From NCBI GenBank assembly GCA_021789755.1, contig JAJYJD010000008.1, positions 1 through 28,616 of the forward strand: 28,616 nt of DNA, in the 5' to 3' direction. The stretch comes from Bacteroidota bacterium (lineage in GTDB: Bacteria; Bacteroidota; Ignavibacteria; Kryptoniales; JAKASW01). The notes beneath the pieces are model-generated. The model ran no database searches. It had not been told where the DNA came from and saw only the letters and a list, made by a program, of their open reading frames with translations. Position numbers and translations under genes: made by a program. The first letter of the stretch is position 1; every line of letters begins with the position of its first letter. Shown piece by piece: positions 1 to 8,446 of the stretch.

Positions 1-319
1 TAACTTTCATATGACCCGCCTCAAGGTGAAACGGATTTGTGGTAAGATCAGCAATGTCCTGGTAGTACTGCCCGTTCGCGAGAGTGACGTTAATGGTGAG
101 TCTCAACTTGACGTCTATTGATACAGAAGACTTAAGTCCGACCGAGAACAGGATCCCGGTACTCTGCACATGTTGAAGATCGAGATCGGCGACGTAAAGC
201 TGATTGTATTGTGGAATGGTCAGCGTAAGGTTCACGGGGTTCCCGGTACCCTGAGCTCTCGCGGACAATGAAAACAGCAACAGGCAAAATGCTGTCAGCA
301 CCGTGCGAAAACGACGCAT
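1..319 (-). CDS. Secreted protein of unknown function, 3' part outside the window
   Basis: An open frame of 106 codons runs from ATG at 319 to the left edge with no stop, so the C-terminal part is missing. The first 23 residues look like a Sec signal peptide: a basic start (MRRFR), a hydrophobic core rich in Leu, Phe and Ala, and a likely cleavage site after SARA before QGTGNP. The mature part is rich in beta-prone and polar residues (for example VNLTLTIPQYNQLYV), as in exported beta-sandwich proteins. A GGGAGGA Shine-Dalgarno sequence lies about 5 bases before the ATG, which supports the start. It follows rseP in the same orientation after a 187-base gap. I do not recognise a family; export is inferred from the signal peptide only. 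Confidence 0.7.
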   Translation of the reverse strand, partial: MRRFRTVLTAFCLLLFSLSARAQGTGNPVNLTLTIPQYNQLYVADLDLQHVQSTGILFSVGLKSSVSIDVKLRLTINVTLANGQYYQDIADLTTNPFHLEAGHMKV

Positions 320-400
320 AATTTCCTCCCTTTTCTCGACTAATTTACGATTCCAGCCGGAATTCGAATGTTGACCGTTATCACGTTCTCGCGTTCTCTC

Positions 401-418
401 GTCCCCGGATTCCGGGAC
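401..418. repeat. Intergenic palindrome GTCCC-N8-GGGAC
   Basis: The sequence GTCCCCGGATTCCGGGAC forms a hairpin with five outer base pairs between rseP and the truncated secreted-protein gene. No T-run follows on either strand, so it does not look like an intrinsic terminator. An 18-base relative differing at three central positions lies at 23174-23191. Confidence 0.5.
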
Positions 419-506
419 ACTTGCTGAACATGCAACAACCCGAATTCCAATTCAGGCCATCGAGGCTTCCCAAGATTGAGAAAGCGACCAACCGAGGTGC
501 TACAAT

Positions 507-1808
507 TTAGAAGTGCACAATGTCATTATATATGACAAATGCCATGAAAAGCAAAATCAGTGCGAATCCCACCTGCTGGGCGAGCAGCTTCACTTTTACC
601 GGCACTTCTTTCCTGAAGATCGACTCGTAGATAAGAAATGCAAGATGTCCGCCGTCCAGGGCAGGGATCGGAAGAATGTTCAAGACCGCGAGACTGATGC
701 TCAAAAGAGCCATGAAGCCGAGAAAACTAACCAAGCCCATTTCAGCGCTCTGCGTCGCCAGCTGGGCAATCTTTATGGGCCCACCGATTGACTTTGTGAA
801 TGAAACCTGGCCGGTGACCATGCGCGAGATAGACTCGATAAGCAGAGCCGTCGCCCCGACGGTCTGATCGAAGCCGGCCGGAACAGCGGAGAGAACATTA
901 TAGCTGAAGCGCTGGACGGGCCCCGTGTATTGCGTGCCTATTTCGATGCCGATCTTTCCGTCAGCGTTCGGCGTAACCGAGATCTCTTTCTCGACGCCTC
1001 CTCGACCGACGATGAACTGAGTCGGTTTCCCCTTCCCCGCCTTCACAAGAGCCACAACCTGGGAATTCATCACTATCTTCTGGCCATCAATCGATTTCAC
1101 AACGTCGCCCGACTGTATCCCGGCCTTTGCAGCAGGCATCCCTGAAGTCACCGCACCGATTACTGCTTGAGTGTGATTCGGGTATATCCCGAGCTGGTCT
1201 TCGGGTTTAACCGCGCCTTTCGGGATGGCGACGGTCACCGCATGGCCGCTGCGATCCACCTGAACCGATAGAGTCGAAGCCACATCTTCGAGGTAGAGAT
1301 CCGTCTGGACATCTTCCCAATTATTGACCGCCTTGCCGTTGACCGAGACAAGCTTATCGCCGTCTTTGAATCCGACCTTCTCCGCGACGGAATTCGGGTC
1401 GACATAACCGACCGTCGTCGTTGCGTGAAAGACCTTTCCGTTCGCCAGATTAATTCCGTAAAAAATCAGGAAAGTCAGGAGGAAGTTCATTATGACACCG
1501 GCCGACACGACGATGATCCTCTGGTACATCGGCTTCGACCGGAACTCCCTGGGTTCAGGAGGCTTGTTCACAAAATCGGTATCGAAACTCTCATCGATCA
1601 TCCCGGCAATTTTCACATAGCCGCCGAGCGGCACCCAGGAAACGCAGTAATCGGTCTCTCCGATCTTCTTGCCGAAAGCCCGCGGCGGGAAACCGATCGA
1701 GAAGGTGTCCACCTTCATCCCCGACAGCTTTGCTGCAATGAAATGGCCGAACTCGTGGACAAGCACGAGAACGCCGACTGTGATTATGAAATAAAGGATA
1801 TATGTCAT
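507..1808 (-). CDS. rseP: Site-2 zinc metalloprotease, RseP/RasP family
   Basis: This 433-residue inner-membrane protease is of the kind that cuts membrane-anchored anti-sigma factors or remnant peptides within the bilayer. The zinc motif HEFGH is at residues 18-22 in the first membrane helix, and the second active-site motif LDG is at 384-386 within NILPIPALDGGH. Two PDZ domains lie between them (about 128-200 and 210-285), as in Escherichia coli RseP; many Gram-positive relatives have one. Length fits the family. It lies downstream of dxr, a pairing common in many bacteria, separated by 77 bases of AT-rich repeat. The start ATG has no purine-rich Shine-Dalgarno sequence beyond GAGAA in that repeat. 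No anti-sigma factor gene is nearby, so the substrate is unknown. Confidence 0.95.
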   Translation of the reverse strand: MTYILYFIITVGVLVLVHEFGHFIAAKLSGMKVDTFSIGFPPRAFGKKIGETDYCVSWVPLGGYVKIAGMIDESFDTDFVNKPPEPREFRSKPMYQRIIVVSAGVIMNFLLTFLIFYGINLANGKVFHATTTVGYVDPNSVAEKVGFKDGDKLVSVNGKAVNNWEDVQTDLYLEDVASTLSVQVDRSGHAVTVAIPKGAVKPEDQLGIYPNHTQAVIGAVTSGMPAAKAGIQSGDVVKSIDGQKIVMNSQVVALVKAGKGKPTQFIVGRGGVEKEISVTPNADGKIGIEIGTQYTGPVQRFSYNVLSAVPAGFDQTVGATALLIESISRMVTGQVSFTKSIGGPIKIAQLATQSAEMGLVSFLGFMALLSISLAVLNILPIPALDGGHLAFLIYESIFRKEVPVKVKLLAQQVGFALILLFMAFVIYNDIVHF

Positions 1809-1885
1809 CCGCGATTCTCAGTTCTCAATTATAGATTCTCGTTTCGAAATTCAATTCGCATGGTGAAAAACTTACAATTCAAAAT
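1809..1885 (-). repeat. AT-rich intercistronic element, dxr-rseP junction
   Basis: Read in gene direction, this spacer is a series of degenerate units such as AATTTTGAATTG, GAATTGAATTT, AATTGAGAA and CTGAGAATC. It begins at the dxr stop codon and ends just before the rseP start. The exact 9-mer AATTGAGAA (1822-1830 on the complement) recurs in four nuo junctions in the same orientation relative to the genes. Confidence 0.6.
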
Positions 1886-3058
1886 TTATACCCGTTCCAT
1901 CTCGGCGTAAACGAATTCCCTTGCCGTCCGATCGGCTTCAAATATCTCTTCTATATCCGGCGATCGCTTCGATGCAATCGAATCGAGGGCGCCCCGTACG
2001 AACTCGGCTATCTGCATGAACTTTATTTTCCGGCGAAGGAACAGGTCCACCGCCGCTTCGTTTGCCGCGTTCAATATCGCAGTTGCGGTTCCGCCCTCGC
2101 GAAGGGCGTCGTAGGCGGCCTTGATCAAACTAAATTTCTCGATATCGGGTTTGGAAAAAGTAAGCTGGCCGACTTTGGTAAAATCGACTCTCGGGTACTT
2201 CGACCTGACCCGCTCCGGATAAGTGAGCGCGTACTGGATCGGGATCTTCATGTCCGGGACGCCAAGCTGCGCCTTGATCGAGCCGTCTACAAACTCGACC
2301 ATAGAATGTATAATCGACTGTGGGTGGATCACAATCTCGATCTTATCGGCAGGTAGATCGAAAAGATAATGAGCCTCGATAACTTCGAGTCCCTTGTTCA
2401 TCAATGTAGCCGAATCGATGGTGATCTTGCTCCCCATTTTCCAGTTCGGGTGATTCAGCGCTTCTTCGACCGTGACATTCTCAAGCTCTTTCTTCGTACG
2501 GTTGAGAAACGGTCCGCCGGAAGCAGTGAGAATGAGTTTTGCGACCCACTCCTTGCCTTCTCCGGTGAAGCACTGGAGAATAGCGCTGTGCTCACTGTCG
2601 ATGGGAACGAGATTAGCTTTATGCTTGCTCGCCGTCTCGTTCACTATCTCGCCCGCGACAACCATCGTCTCCTTGTTGGCGAGTGCGACGGTCTTGCCTG
2701 CTTCAAGCGCTGTCAATGTCGGGCGGAGTCCCGCGAATCCGACGAGAGAGCTTATAAGGACGTCAAACTCACCTCCGGACATGACTTCCATAAGCCCCTT
2801 CTGTCCCGAATAAACCTTGAGTCCCCCGCCATTCAGGTAAGACCTGAACTGGATTGCGCGCTCCTCATCGATTATTACAACCCCTTTGGGATTGAACTTT
2901 TTGACCTGTTGATACAGCAGATCGACATTCCTGTTCGTAACCAGATATGTGACATAATAGTCTTCACCGTGCTCGTTCATACTTGTGATCACGTCAAGAC
3001 TACTTTTGCCGATTGACCCGGTCGAGCCGAGTATCGCAATCCCTGTCCTTTTCCTCAT
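1886..3058 (-). CDS. dxr: 1-deoxy-D-xylulose 5-phosphate reductoisomerase
   Basis: Dxr rearranges and reduces DXP to 2-C-methyl-D-erythritol 4-phosphate with NADPH, the committed step of the MEP route to isoprenoids. The 390-residue product has the NADPH-binding loop GSTGSIG at residues 11-17 and ANKE at 127-130. Metal ligands in IDSEHSA are Asp154 and Glu156, and the conserved block from HPNWKMG (203) to NKGLEVIEAH (221-230) includes Asn221, Lys222 and Glu225. All catalytic positions that I can align are present. It is first in a minus-strand unit followed by rseP. A promoter candidate ends about 15 bases upstream of the ATG, leaving room for only a very short leader, and no Shine-Dalgarno sequence is visible. 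Confidence 0.97.
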   Translation of the reverse strand: MRKRTGIAILGSTGSIGKSSLDVITSMNEHGEDYYVTYLVTNRNVDLLYQQVKKFNPKGVVIIDEERAIQFRSYLNGGGLKVYSGQKGLMEVMSGGEFDVLISSLVGFAGLRPTLTALEAGKTVALANKETMVVAGEIVNETASKHKANLVPIDSEHSAILQCFTGEGKEWVAKLILTASGGPFLNRTKKELENVTVEEALNHPNWKMGSKITIDSATLMNKGLEVIEAHYLFDLPADKIEIVIHPQSIIHSMVEFVDGSIKAQLGVPDMKIPIQYALTYPERVRSKYPRVDFTKVGQLTFSKPDIEKFSLIKAAYDALREGGTATAILNAANEAAVDLFLRRKIKFMQIAEFVRGALDSIASKRSPDIEEIFEADRTAREFVYAEMERV

Positions 3059-3073
3059 CTGTTTGATCGTTTA

Positions 3074-3104
3074 TGAATTTAACCAAGACCCTTCCCCAAA
3101 TCAA
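3074..3104 (-). promoter_or_regulatory. Candidate promoter of dxr
   Basis: On the minus strand, TTG (3102-3104) is followed by exactly 20 bases and TAAATTCA (3074-3081), close to the Bacteroidota consensus TTG-N20-TAnnTTTG (equivalently TTGATT-N17-TAAATT). The predicted transcript start would lie only about 10 bases before the dxr ATG. Confidence 0.45.
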
Positions 3105-3186
3105 GAAACTCGGCGGTTTATAAGGTCCACACCACAACCTCGACGCTCAACATTGAAACAGTCAGTCTACTTCCTGAAATTCGATT

Positions 3187-3900
3187 ATGAAAAAGCTGAC
3201 CGCAGTAACCGTTTATTCGATCGCCATGGGATATCTCGAATCCGCAGTGGTAATCTATATAAGAGAGATGATATTTGGAGATGCGCTGCAGGTTTTCCCG
3301 CTTACAATGCTCGAACCCAGGCTTGCCATCCTGGAGGTGGGGCGGGAGGCCGCCACTATCGTGATGCTCGCCGTGATCGGTTATCTGGCGGGAAAAGACC
3401 GGCTGGAAAGATGGATGATGTTCATTTATTCATTTGCCGTGTGGGACATTGTCTATTACATCGCTCTGAGGATCGTGGTGGGTTGGCCGGTTTCACTTCT
3501 CACGCCGGACGTCCTGTTCCTCATCCCGGTGGTCTGGATAGGGCCGGTAATCGCGCCCGTCATGATTTCCATACTTCTCGCAGCAGCTTCGTTATCTTTG
3601 CTGTCGATAAAATCCAAATTCCCCGGAACAGGCATAAGAAGCCGGAACATATGGTTCTTTCTGGCGGGTTGTGTATTGGTTCTGTACTCGTTTACGGTGG
3701 AGATTTTTCATATCTTGTTAACCGAAGGCCCAAAAGGTCTCGAGAATTACACGCCAAAGACTTTCGACTGGGTGTTGTTTATTGCCGGTTACCTGGTAAT
3801 GCTTGCGGCGGTGATCAAAACAATAATCGAATCCTATCACAAAATGAGATCCGACAATCCCCGCTTGAGGGAGCCAGGAACGCACGAGGAGTTTCAATGA
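3187..3900 (+). CDS. Six-helix integral membrane protein of unknown function
   Basis: The 237-residue product is strongly hydrophobic, with about six likely transmembrane helices (near residues 5-26, 52-67, 75-95, 102-138, 153-175 and 191-213). Its short C-terminal tail is charged and polar. I do not recognise the family and see no catalytic or metal-binding motif. The stop overlaps the start of the downstream mutase gene in ATGA, so the two are probably co-transcribed and translationally coupled, which is the only functional hint. No convincing Shine-Dalgarno sequence precedes the ATG. A role linked to acyl-CoA or propionate metabolism would be speculation from position alone. Confidence 0.75.
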   Translation: MKKLTAVTVYSIAMGYLESAVVIYIREMIFGDALQVFPLTMLEPRLAILEVGREAATIVMLAVIGYLAGKDRLERWMMFIYSFAVWDIVYYIALRIVVGWPVSLLTPDVLFLIPVVWIGPVIAPVMISILLAAASLSLLSIKSKFPGTGIRSRNIWFFLAGCVLVLYSFTVEIFHILLTEGPKGLENYTPKTFDWVLFIAGYLVMLAAVIKTIIESYHKMRSDNPRLREPGTHEEFQ

Positions 3901-5558
3901 AGCACTCGACAGAAGAATTCGAAAGACGGAAGAAGGAATGGGAGGAAAAATCCGGGGCGAGCAAGCTGCGCCCGGTGAAATTTACAACCGTCAGCGGGGA
4001 ACCGGTAGAGATGCTTTATACGCCGGACGACACTGCCGGGATAGACTTTGAAAATGAGATAGGTTTCCCTGGCGAGTTCCCTTACACACGGGGAATCCAT
4101 CCTACGATGTACCGGGGGAAGTTATGGACCATGAGGCAGTTCGCAGGTTTCGGCACTCCGGAGGATTCCAACAGGCGGTATCACTATCTGCTCGAAAACG
4201 GACAGACGGGACTAAGTGTGGCGTTTGACCTCCCGACGCTCATGGGGCGTGACGCCGATGATCAAATTTCCCAGGGAGAGGTTGGAGTCTGTGGAGTCTC
4301 GGTTAGTTCGCTGGCAGATATGGAAATACTCTTCAAGGGTATCCCTCTCGATAAGGTGTCGACTTCTATGACCATAAACGCTCCGGCGGCGATGCTCCTG
4401 GCGTTTTACATTGTGGTGGCGGAAAAACAGGGTGTGAAACCCAGCCAGCTCCGCGGAACGATACAAAACGACATTTTGAAAGAGTATATAGCCCAGAAGG
4501 AGTGGATCTACCCGCCCGAGCCGTCGATGCGCATAATTACCGACATGTTTGCATATGCTGTCAAAGAGATGCCGAAGTGGAACCCCATATCCATTAGCGG
4601 CTATCACATTCGGGAAGCAGGCTCGACGGCGGCGCAGGAGCTGGCTTTCACCCTGGCTGACGGCTTCGCCTACGTCGAGGCTGGAATAGCGGCAGGACTC
4701 AAGGTTGACGAGTTTGTTCCACAATTATCCTTTTTCTTCAACTCGCACGTCGACTTCTTCGAAGAAATCGCGAAGTTCCGTGCGGCCCGGAGAATCTGGG
4801 CTAAGAGGATGCGCAGCAAGTACGGCGCTAAGAATCCCCGAACGCTCGCGTTAAGATTCCATACTCAGACTGCCGGCTGTTCACTTACCGCACAGCAGCC
4901 CGAGAACAACATAGTCAGGACTGCATATCAGGCACTTGCCGCCGTACTCGGCGGTACGCAGTCCCTTCATACAAATTCGATGGACGAGACTCTTGCCCTC
5001 CCAAGTGAAAAGGCCGTAACAATCGCCCTGAGAACCCAGCAGATTTTGGCGTTTGAAACCGGAGTCGCAAATACCGTGGATCCTCTCGCCGGCAGTTACT
5101 TCGTGGAGAGCATGACGAACAGGATGGAAGCCCAGGCTGAAGAATACTTTGAGAAGATCGATGCCCTTGGCGGTGTAGTTCAGGCAATCGAACAGGGATT
5201 CTTCCAGCGTGAGATTGCAGACGCAGCATACCGCTACCAGCTGGAACTTGATAAAAAGGAGAAGATCATCGTCGGTGTGAACGACTTCATCAAGGAAGAT
5301 GAACAGATATCCATTCCCCTACTTGAAATATCCAAAGAGGTCGAGACGAAACAACGGCAGAGGCTCGCCGAAGTCAGATCAGGCCGTAGTGACATCGAGG
5401 CCAAGGCGGCGTTGGAAGAATTGCTTGCTGCTTCAAAGAACGGCAGCAACCTGATGCCCGCACTTCTCAGGGCCACGCGTGCCTATGCTACTCTTGGAGA
5501 GATGTGCGAGACGCTGAAGGAAGTCTTCGGTGTCTACGAAGAGCCGGTTGTGTTTTAG
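3897..5558 (+). CDS. Methylmalonyl-CoA mutase-type catalytic subunit without B12 domain
   Basis: This 553-residue protein matches the substrate-binding TIM-barrel part of adenosylcobalamin-dependent acyl-CoA mutases and ends with EEPVVF, before where the cobalamin-binding domain would begin. Such enzymes pair with a separate small B12-binding subunit, which is not in this window. Three positions agree with methylmalonyl-CoA mutase: Tyr72 in HPTMY, Arg212 in PPEPSMR and His237 in SGYHIREAG, corresponding to Tyr89, Arg207 and His244 of the Propionibacterium enzyme. Isobutyryl-CoA mutases are known to differ at the first two, so the methylmalonyl/succinyl-CoA reaction is the best guess. The ATG lies in the ATGA overlap with the membrane-protein gene. 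A longer in-frame extension upstream to 2985 is coincidental. Confidence 0.9.
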   Translation: MKHSTEEFERRKKEWEEKSGASKLRPVKFTTVSGEPVEMLYTPDDTAGIDFENEIGFPGEFPYTRGIHPTMYRGKLWTMRQFAGFGTPEDSNRRYHYLLENGQTGLSVAFDLPTLMGRDADDQISQGEVGVCGVSVSSLADMEILFKGIPLDKVSTSMTINAPAAMLLAFYIVVAEKQGVKPSQLRGTIQNDILKEYIAQKEWIYPPEPSMRIITDMFAYAVKEMPKWNPISISGYHIREAGSTAAQELAFTLADGFAYVEAGIAAGLKVDEFVPQLSFFFNSHVDFFEEIAKFRAARRIWAKRMRSKYGAKNPRTLALRFHTQTAGCSLTAQQPENNIVRTAYQALAAVLGGTQSLHTNSMDETLALPSEKAVTIALRTQQILAFETGVANTVDPLAGSYFVESMTNRMEAQAEEYFEKIDALGGVVQAIEQGFFQREIADAAYRYQLELDKKEKIIVGVNDFIKEDEQISIPLLEISKEVETKQRQRLAEVRSGRSDIEAKAALEELLAASKNGSNLMPALLRATRAYATLGEMCETLKEVFGVYEEPVVF

Positions 5559-5654
5559 GCCACTTCAGATTTCCCCGAAAAATCCGATATTTACATTGTG
5601 AACGAGGTAAGTCATCATCGGATCGTCGGTTTCACGAAACACTTAAACTACTTC

Positions 5655-5685
5655 TTGACAAAGGCGAACAATGCTCATATATTTG
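5655..5685 (+). promoter_or_regulatory. Promoter of the lytic transglycosylase gene
   Basis: TTGACA (5655-5660), a 17-base spacer and TATATT (5678-5683) form a near-perfect sigma-70 type promoter. It also fits the Bacteroidota form TTG-N20-TATATTTG exactly. The start codon is about 27 bases downstream of the -7 box, suggesting a leader of about 20 bases. Confidence 0.65.
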
Positions 5686-5712
5686 TGAGTATTACGCAAA
5701 AGAACGAGGCAA

Positions 5713-7848
5713 ATGCTTAGAAATCGCTTAATTTTACTGATTCTCGGGAGTCTGTTAGCTTCGATTTCGTTCTCCTGCTCTTCAAACAAAGAACTTGAGC
5801 GGTCGGAAAATAACGAAGCGAAGAACCAACTGGACACGCTGAGTCTCAGGACATCCATAGAGATGAGCCGGAGAGCTATCGTACAGCAGACCGAACTCAC
5901 CTCACTTTACAGGTACGGGATTGACTCCATAGTAACCGACGACGATGCCGTAGATAATCTCATGGCGATTGCCCGCGAACGTTACGGGGACGCGCTCAGG
6001 CTGCAGGGATTGGGATCCCAGGATTCCTCGGCAATTGAATTTGAAAGTGCAATCGATGTGCTGAACGACCTGAGCTACTATCCGGGCATAGAAGACAATA
6101 AAGACTTCGTGGACCTGAGCCAGAGGATCATCGGAGATTACGAAAAATATATTTCGACCATACAGAATCTCGGCCCGGGTACATCGGTATTCGCGTTGCA
6201 GGAGAAGCTGTCACAAATAGTGGACTCAATCAACGTTTCGGGCGCCAAATTCCCGGCTCCAGAGCAGGTCACGACTACTATTCCGCTCGTGATGAACAGG
6301 TATGTCGAACAGAACATCGAGTTTTTCACGACTCGCGGGAGATGGCACATGCAAGACTGGATTTACCGCTCCGGCAGGTACATCCCGATGATGAAGAGGA
6401 TTTTCGTGGAGGACTCTCTCCCTCCCGAGATGGCGTACCTGTCGATGCCGGAGAGCGGGTTGAACCCGGCTGCGCGCTCATGGGCAAGAGCCGTAGGACT
6501 CTGGCAGTTCATTCGCTCGACGGGAAACCTTTACGGCCTTCACTCAAACTGGTGGTACGATGAGAGACGCAATCCCGTGGCAGCCACCGAAGCTGCAGCC
6601 GAACACTTGAAAGATCTTCATGACGATTACGGAGACTGGTATCTTGCGATAGCGGCGTACAACTGCGGTACGCGATCAGTTGACAGGGCCATAAGGCGGA
6701 GCCGCGGAAGCAGAGATTTCTGGAAGATCAAACGTTTTCTTCCTCGTGAGACAAGAAACTACGTCCCTCAGTACATAGCTGTCACGCTCATTGCAATGAA
6801 CCCCAAGGAATATGGGTTCGTGGACAGCGTAGATGCGCCACCTGCTCCCTGCGACACGGTCAGGATACCCGACAGTGTTGATCTCAAAGTCCTAGCGGAT
6901 GCAACCGGCATGGAATACGATTCTCTCCGCGCAATGAATCCGGAACTCGTTCACGCAGTAACTCCCCCGAATTATGAAGGAGACGGGTATCCCCTCCTTG
7001 TCCCGAAAGGAATGGGACCGGTATTCGCAGCCGATTACCAGAAACTTCCGGAATCTGCGAAGCTGACGTGGACTTTTCATACGGTTAGGAGAGGTGAAAC
7101 GCTTTGGGGAATCGCGAGGAGGTACAGAGTCGGTCTCGCTTCGCTCAGGCTGGCAAATGACCTCTCATGGCGGACCCGCCGAGTGCGCCCGGGAAGTCTG
7201 CTGATTATACCGGTCAGAAGCTCATACTACGCAAGGGCCGGGAGATCTGGCGCGAGGAGGATAGCTTCGGGTTCGACCGTTTCCGGCCCTCGTGACGCCA
7301 CAATCCACATTGTAGGCCGTGGTGAGACGCTGAGCGAAATTGCGCAGGCCTACGGCACAACAGTCGCAACGATCAAGAGACTCAACCATCTCCACAGCTC
7401 TTTCATCAGGCCAAGAATGCGTTTGCTGGTCGCGGCTCCCGCGAAGACCGGCTCCGGAAGACAGAGACCGCCCGTAGTCGCGGAGAATAAAAACACATCC
7501 CCATCAATGTCATCCGGTTATCACAAAGTCAGGAGAGGTGAGAACCTTACAACCATTGCCTCCCGGTACGGAGTGACAATTGCTGACTTGAAGGACTGGA
7601 ACAATCTCGCCGGAAGCAGGATATGGAAAGGCCAGCGGATCCGTGTTGCCCCACCCACCGGAGTCAACGCCAAAGGAGGCAACATGATCGCAGAATCGCC
7701 GGATGCCAAGACGTTTTACAGGGTTCGGAGAGGCGATTCGCTCTGGAGCATAGCCCGAAAATTCGGCGTGAGCCTGAACAAATTGAAGGAATGGAACGAT
7801 ACCGACCCTGACATCCGGCCAGGTCAGCGGCTCGTAATCTATAATTAG
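5713..7848 (+). CDS. Membrane-bound lytic murein transglycosylase with LysM repeats (MltD-like)
   Basis: The 711-residue protein cleaves peptidoglycan glycan strands non-hydrolytically. The N-terminus is a signal sequence with Cys22 in ISFSC, a loose lipobox of the kind accepted in Bacteroidota, so a lipoprotein is likely. The SLT domain spans about residues 225-345, with catalytic Glu247 in MPESGLNP, then GLWQFI and AIAAYNCG. Four clear LysM peptidoglycan-binding modules follow at about 453-501, 530-575, 603-647 and 668-711. A degenerate LysM-like stretch lies near 385-440. E. coli MltD has two LysM modules, so this protein is extended. A strong promoter precedes the gene, with ACGAGG a few bases before the ATG. 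The LOG-like gene follows after 5 bases. Confidence 0.92.
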   Translation: MLRNRLILLILGSLLASISFSCSSNKELERSENNEAKNQLDTLSLRTSIEMSRRAIVQQTELTSLYRYGIDSIVTDDDAVDNLMAIARERYGDALRLQGLGSQDSSAIEFESAIDVLNDLSYYPGIEDNKDFVDLSQRIIGDYEKYISTIQNLGPGTSVFALQEKLSQIVDSINVSGAKFPAPEQVTTTIPLVMNRYVEQNIEFFTTRGRWHMQDWIYRSGRYIPMMKRIFVEDSLPPEMAYLSMPESGLNPAARSWARAVGLWQFIRSTGNLYGLHSNWWYDERRNPVAATEAAAEHLKDLHDDYGDWYLAIAAYNCGTRSVDRAIRRSRGSRDFWKIKRFLPRETRNYVPQYIAVTLIAMNPKEYGFVDSVDAPPAPCDTVRIPDSVDLKVLADATGMEYDSLRAMNPELVHAVTPPNYEGDGYPLLVPKGMGPVFAADYQKLPESAKLTWTFHTVRRGETLWGIARRYRVGLASLRLANDLSWRTRRVRPGSLLIIPVRSSYYARAGRSGARRIASGSTVSGPRDATIHIVGRGETLSEIAQAYGTTVATIKRLNHLHSSFIRPRMRLLVAAPAKTGSGRQRPPVVAENKNTSPSMSSGYHKVRRGENLTTIASRYGVTIADLKDWNNLAGSRIWKGQRIRVAPPTGVNAKGGNMIAESPDAKTFYRVRRGDSLWSIARKFGVSLNKLKEWNDTDPDIRPGQRLVIYN

Positions 7849-7853
7849 CTTTT

Positions 7854-8426
7854 GTGTCTGAAATCGGATTTTCTGAATCACTTATACCGGGGAAGATCGT
7901 AACGATCTTCGGGAGCAGCAAGCCCAAAGAAGGTTCCGCCGAGTATGCGGATGCCATGATTATCGGGGAGCGTCTCAGCTCAAACGGAATCTCGGTGTGC
8001 ACCGGCGGTTATGGGGGAACAATGGAGGCGGTGTCCAGGGGAGCCTCCAAATTCGACGTGAAGATAATAGGCGTAACGTCCGCGGTATTTTCTCCCAATC
8101 CCAACGAGTTCGTGAATGTCCAGGTACACACACTATCCCTCTACGATCGGCTCCAGAAACTCGTGGAACTGGGGGACGCCTATATGATACTTAAGGGCGG
8201 GACTGGAACTCTCGTCGAGTTCGCGATGGTATGGGAGCTGATGAACAAAGAAATGATCTCCGAGAAGCCTGTCGTAGTCGTGACCGATTTCTGGAAACCC
8301 GTTGTCGACCTCCTTGACAAGGGACTCGCATCCGAAGAATTGGAGTCATGCGCGAGGTTCGTAAAAATCGCCCGCGATGCATCCGAAGCAGCAGGAATGA
8401 TTATAAAGACCCTTCTCGGGAGGTAA
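7854..8426 (+). CDS. LOG-family (nucleotide-binding, Rossmann-like) protein
   Basis: This 190-residue protein has the LOG/SLOG fold pattern. A first strand (KIVTIFGSS) is followed by GGYGGTMEA near residues 50-58, and KGGTGTLVE near 107-115 matches the PGGxGTxxE signature except that Lys replaces Pro. Family members include cytokinin-activating phosphoribohydrolases and nucleotide-monophosphate glycosidases; the substitution makes the exact reaction uncertain. The start is GTG at 7854, the only start codon after an in-frame stop at 7842 that keeps the first beta strand; the first downstream ATG would remove it. No Shine-Dalgarno sequence is visible, but the gene lies 5 bases after the transglycosylase stop, so coupling is likely. 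It converges with miaA. Confidence 0.8.
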   Translation: MSEIGFSESLIPGKIVTIFGSSKPKEGSAEYADAMIIGERLSSNGISVCTGGYGGTMEAVSRGASKFDVKIIGVTSAVFSPNPNEFVNVQVHTLSLYDRLQKLVELGDAYMILKGGTGTLVEFAMVWELMNKEMISEKPVVVVTDFWKPVVDLLDKGLASEELESCARFVKIARDASEAAGMIIKTLLGR

Positions 8427-8446
8427 TCGCAACCCTTTTTTGACCG

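Noticed and set aside
401..418. Palindrome read as the terminator of the dxr-rseP transcript.
   Set aside because: No T-run follows on the minus strand and a same-strand gene begins shortly after it.
2369..3016. A 215-codon plus-strand frame opposite dxr.
   Set aside because: dxr carries every catalytic motif in the opposite strand, and the antisense product has no recognisable features.
2985..3896. A 304-codon in-frame extension upstream of the mutase catalytic subunit, giving an apparent 857-residue fusion.
   Set aside because: The extension overlaps the membrane-protein gene in another frame, is rich in Arg, Pro and Gly without domain character, and the mutase has a good ATG at 3897 matching family length.
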